In this document: positions 6,096 to 7,276 of the stretch, piece after piece | How the letters are laid out: the number at the start of each line of letters is the position of its first letter | Numbering within the stretch: the stretch's first letter is position 1 | Origin: Alphaproteobacteria bacterium | Lineage (GTDB): Bacteria > Pseudomonadota > Alphaproteobacteria > Micavibrionales > CSBR16-224 | NCBI GenBank assembly: GCA_007116755.1 | Contig: SKHU01000084.1 | Location: forward strand, 1 to 7,276 | Reading direction: 5' to 3' | Length of the DNA stretch: 7,276 nt | Program-made: the position numbers and the translations under genes | The notes under the pieces: model-generated | What the model was told of the DNA's origin: nothing | Seen by the model: the letters and a program-made list of their open reading frames with translations, nothing else | Databases searched by the model: none

Positions 6096-7276
6096 ATGAA
6101 GTTCCTCGACCGTAAAGGTAAAAACGCGCGCGCCGTCACCCCCTTGAAAAAATCCGAATTGCAAAACTGGCTGAAAGCACAGGATGAACAGACCCGCAGC
6201 TGGGTGAAAGAAAACGGATTTTCCGCCGCCTCCGGCAAAGTTCTGGCGCTGCCCGGCAAAGACGGGAAAGTCGAAAAATTTCTTTACGGTCTGGACGAGG
6301 AAACGGATATTTACAGCTATTCCGCCCTGCCGAAAAATCTGCCCGATTCCAAAGACGGCTATTTTATCGACCGCAAAATGACAAAAGACGAGGCCACACT
6401 GGCCGCAATGGGCTGGGCGTTCGGCGGATATGATTTCGACCGCTATAAATCGAAAAAATCCCCCAATGCCGCCAAAACCAACAAACTCGTCTGGCCGTCG
6501 GCTGCAGATAAGGATGCTGTGAAAATCACCGTTGAGGCGATTTTCATGATCCGCGATCTGATCAACACCCCGACCAATGATATGGGGCCGGAACATCTGG
6601 AGGCCGCCGCACGCGCGCTGACAAAACAGTTTAACGCCCAAAGCCCGAAAGTCATTCGCGGCGATGATCTGCTGAAAGAAAACTATCCGGCTATTCACGC
6701 CGTCGGCCGCGCCAGCGATAAAGCGCCGCGCCTGATCGACTTCACATGGGGCGATAAAGACGCGCCGAAAGTGACGCTGGTCGGAAAAGGCGTCTGTTTC
6801 GACACGGGCGGGCTGAACATCAAAGGCGGCGCGAATATGTCGCTGATGAAAAAAGATATGGGCGGCGCGGCGCATGTGCTGGGTCTGGCGCAGATGATTA
6901 TGGCGGCCGGACTGCCTGTGCGCCTGCGCGTGATGATTCCGGCTGTGGAGAACAATATCAATGAAAACGCCTTCCGCCCCAGCGATGTGATCGACACCCG
7001 CAAGGGCATTTCGGTGGAAATCGGCAATACCGATGCGGAAGGTCGCCTGATTCTGGCCGATGCGCTGGCCGAAGCCTGTACGGAAAAACCCGATCTGCTG
7101 CTGGATTTTGCCACGCTGACCGGCGCGGCGCGCGCGGCTTTAGGGCCGGAAATTCCGCCGATTTTCAGCAATGACGACAAAACCGCCAAACAGCTGGAGG
7201 AAGCCTCCGCACGCACAAACGACCCGCTGCACCGTATGCCGCTGTGGAAACGTTATGAATCGATGCTGAAAAGCGA
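6096..7276 (+). CDS. M17-family leucyl aminopeptidase, 3' end cut off by the window
   Basis: The frame gives 393 residues and runs open off the right edge. M17 aminopeptidases are cytoplasmic, usually hexameric two-metal enzymes that release N-terminal residues from peptides, completing protein turnover. Residues 1 to about 135 form the variable N-terminal domain; the catalytic domain follows from RDLINTPTNDMGP (153-165). Metal ligands and catalytic residues are all present with the family spacing: Lys231 and Asp236 in GKGVCFDTGG, Lys243, Asp254, and Asp313, Glu315 and Arg317 in the signature NTDAEGRL (311-318). Relatives of this compact form have about 460 residues, so some 70 are probably missing. 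The start at 6096 is supported by AAAGGA seven bases upstream and a good promoter. It is divergent from the DotI-like gene. Whether it corresponds to PepA, PepB or another M17 subgroup cannot be decided here; the DNA-binding roles of E. coli PepA should not be assumed. Confidence 0.95.
   Translation, partial: MKFLDRKGKNARAVTPLKKSELQNWLKAQDEQTRSWVKENGFSAASGKVLALPGKDGKVEKFLYGLDEETDIYSYSALPKNLPDSKDGYFIDRKMTKDEATLAAMGWAFGGYDFDRYKSKKSPNAAKTNKLVWPSAADKDAVKITVEAIFMIRDLINTPTNDMGPEHLEAAARALTKQFNAQSPKVIRGDDLLKENYPAIHAVGRASDKAPRLIDFTWGDKDAPKVTLVGKGVCFDTGGLNIKGGANMSLMKKDMGGAAHVLGLAQMIMAAGLPVRLRVMIPAVENNINENAFRPSDVIDTRKGISVEIGNTDAEGRLILADALAEACTEKPDLLLDFATLTGAARAALGPEIPPIFSNDDKTAKQLEEASARTNDPLHRMPLWKRYESMLKS

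Noticed and set aside
6005..6259. N-terminal extension of the DotI-like protein to an ATG at 6259
   Set aside because: The extra 85 residues are antisense to the aminopeptidase gene, have no family character, and a strong AAGGAGG sits just before ATG 6004, which leads straight into the expected membrane segment.
5994..6875. Minus-strand open frame of 293 codons
   Set aside because: It is antisense to the M17 aminopeptidase catalytic region and its translation resembles no protein I know.
1..7276. CRISPR arrays, tRNA or rRNA genes, insertion sequences, phage or defence genes
   Set aside because: I saw no spaced direct repeats, cloverleaf patterns, transposase frames or defence-type domains anywhere in the window.

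Overview
The window looks like ordinary chromosomal DNA of a Gram-negative proteobacterium, most likely an alphaproteobacterium. It has moderately high GC and tightly packed genes. The gene set is ZapE, a DmdC-type acyl-CoA dehydrogenase, the long two-domain form of SppA, an M17 leucyl aminopeptidase and a DotI/IcmL-type envelope protein. The lineage is an inference from protein content; there is no rRNA or other marker to fix it. I see no tRNA, CRISPR array, insertion sequence or phage gene.

Layout. Positions 1-3056 hold a compact minus-strand gene group, read from right to left: a small three-helix membrane protein of unknown function (3056-2541), an acyl-CoA dehydrogenase with the extra C-terminal domain of the DmdC family (2502-709), and zapE, the cell-division AFG1-like ATPase (702 to the left edge, 3' end missing). 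Gaps of 38 and 6 bases suggest one transcript. A 221-base divergent intergenic region (3057-3277) carries two short inverted repeats and a T-rich tract. It separates this group from sppA on the plus strand (3278-5200), a complete two-domain signal peptide peptidase with its Lys/Ser catalytic pair in place. Only 21 bases after the sppA stop lies the stop of a convergent minus-strand gene (6004-5222). This gene encodes a single-pass membrane protein with a long Pro/Gln/Arg-rich linker and a C-terminal DotI/IcmL/TraM-like periplasmic domain. A 91-base divergent gap with a good sigma-70-type promoter (TTGACA-N18-TAAAGT) then leads into an M17 leucyl aminopeptidase on the plus strand (6096 to the right edge, 3' end missing) with every known metal and catalytic residue present.

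How the genes relate. Most are housekeeping: division control (ZapE), acyl-CoA oxidation, clearance of cleaved signal peptides in the membrane (SppA) and peptide turnover (aminopeptidase). SppA and the aminopeptidase could act in sequence on peptides, but they are not co-transcribed. The standout is the DotI/IcmL-like protein. Its relatives are core parts of type IVB secretion and conjugation machines, yet here it stands alone among housekeeping genes with an unusually long linker. Nothing else in the window amounts to an undescribed system.
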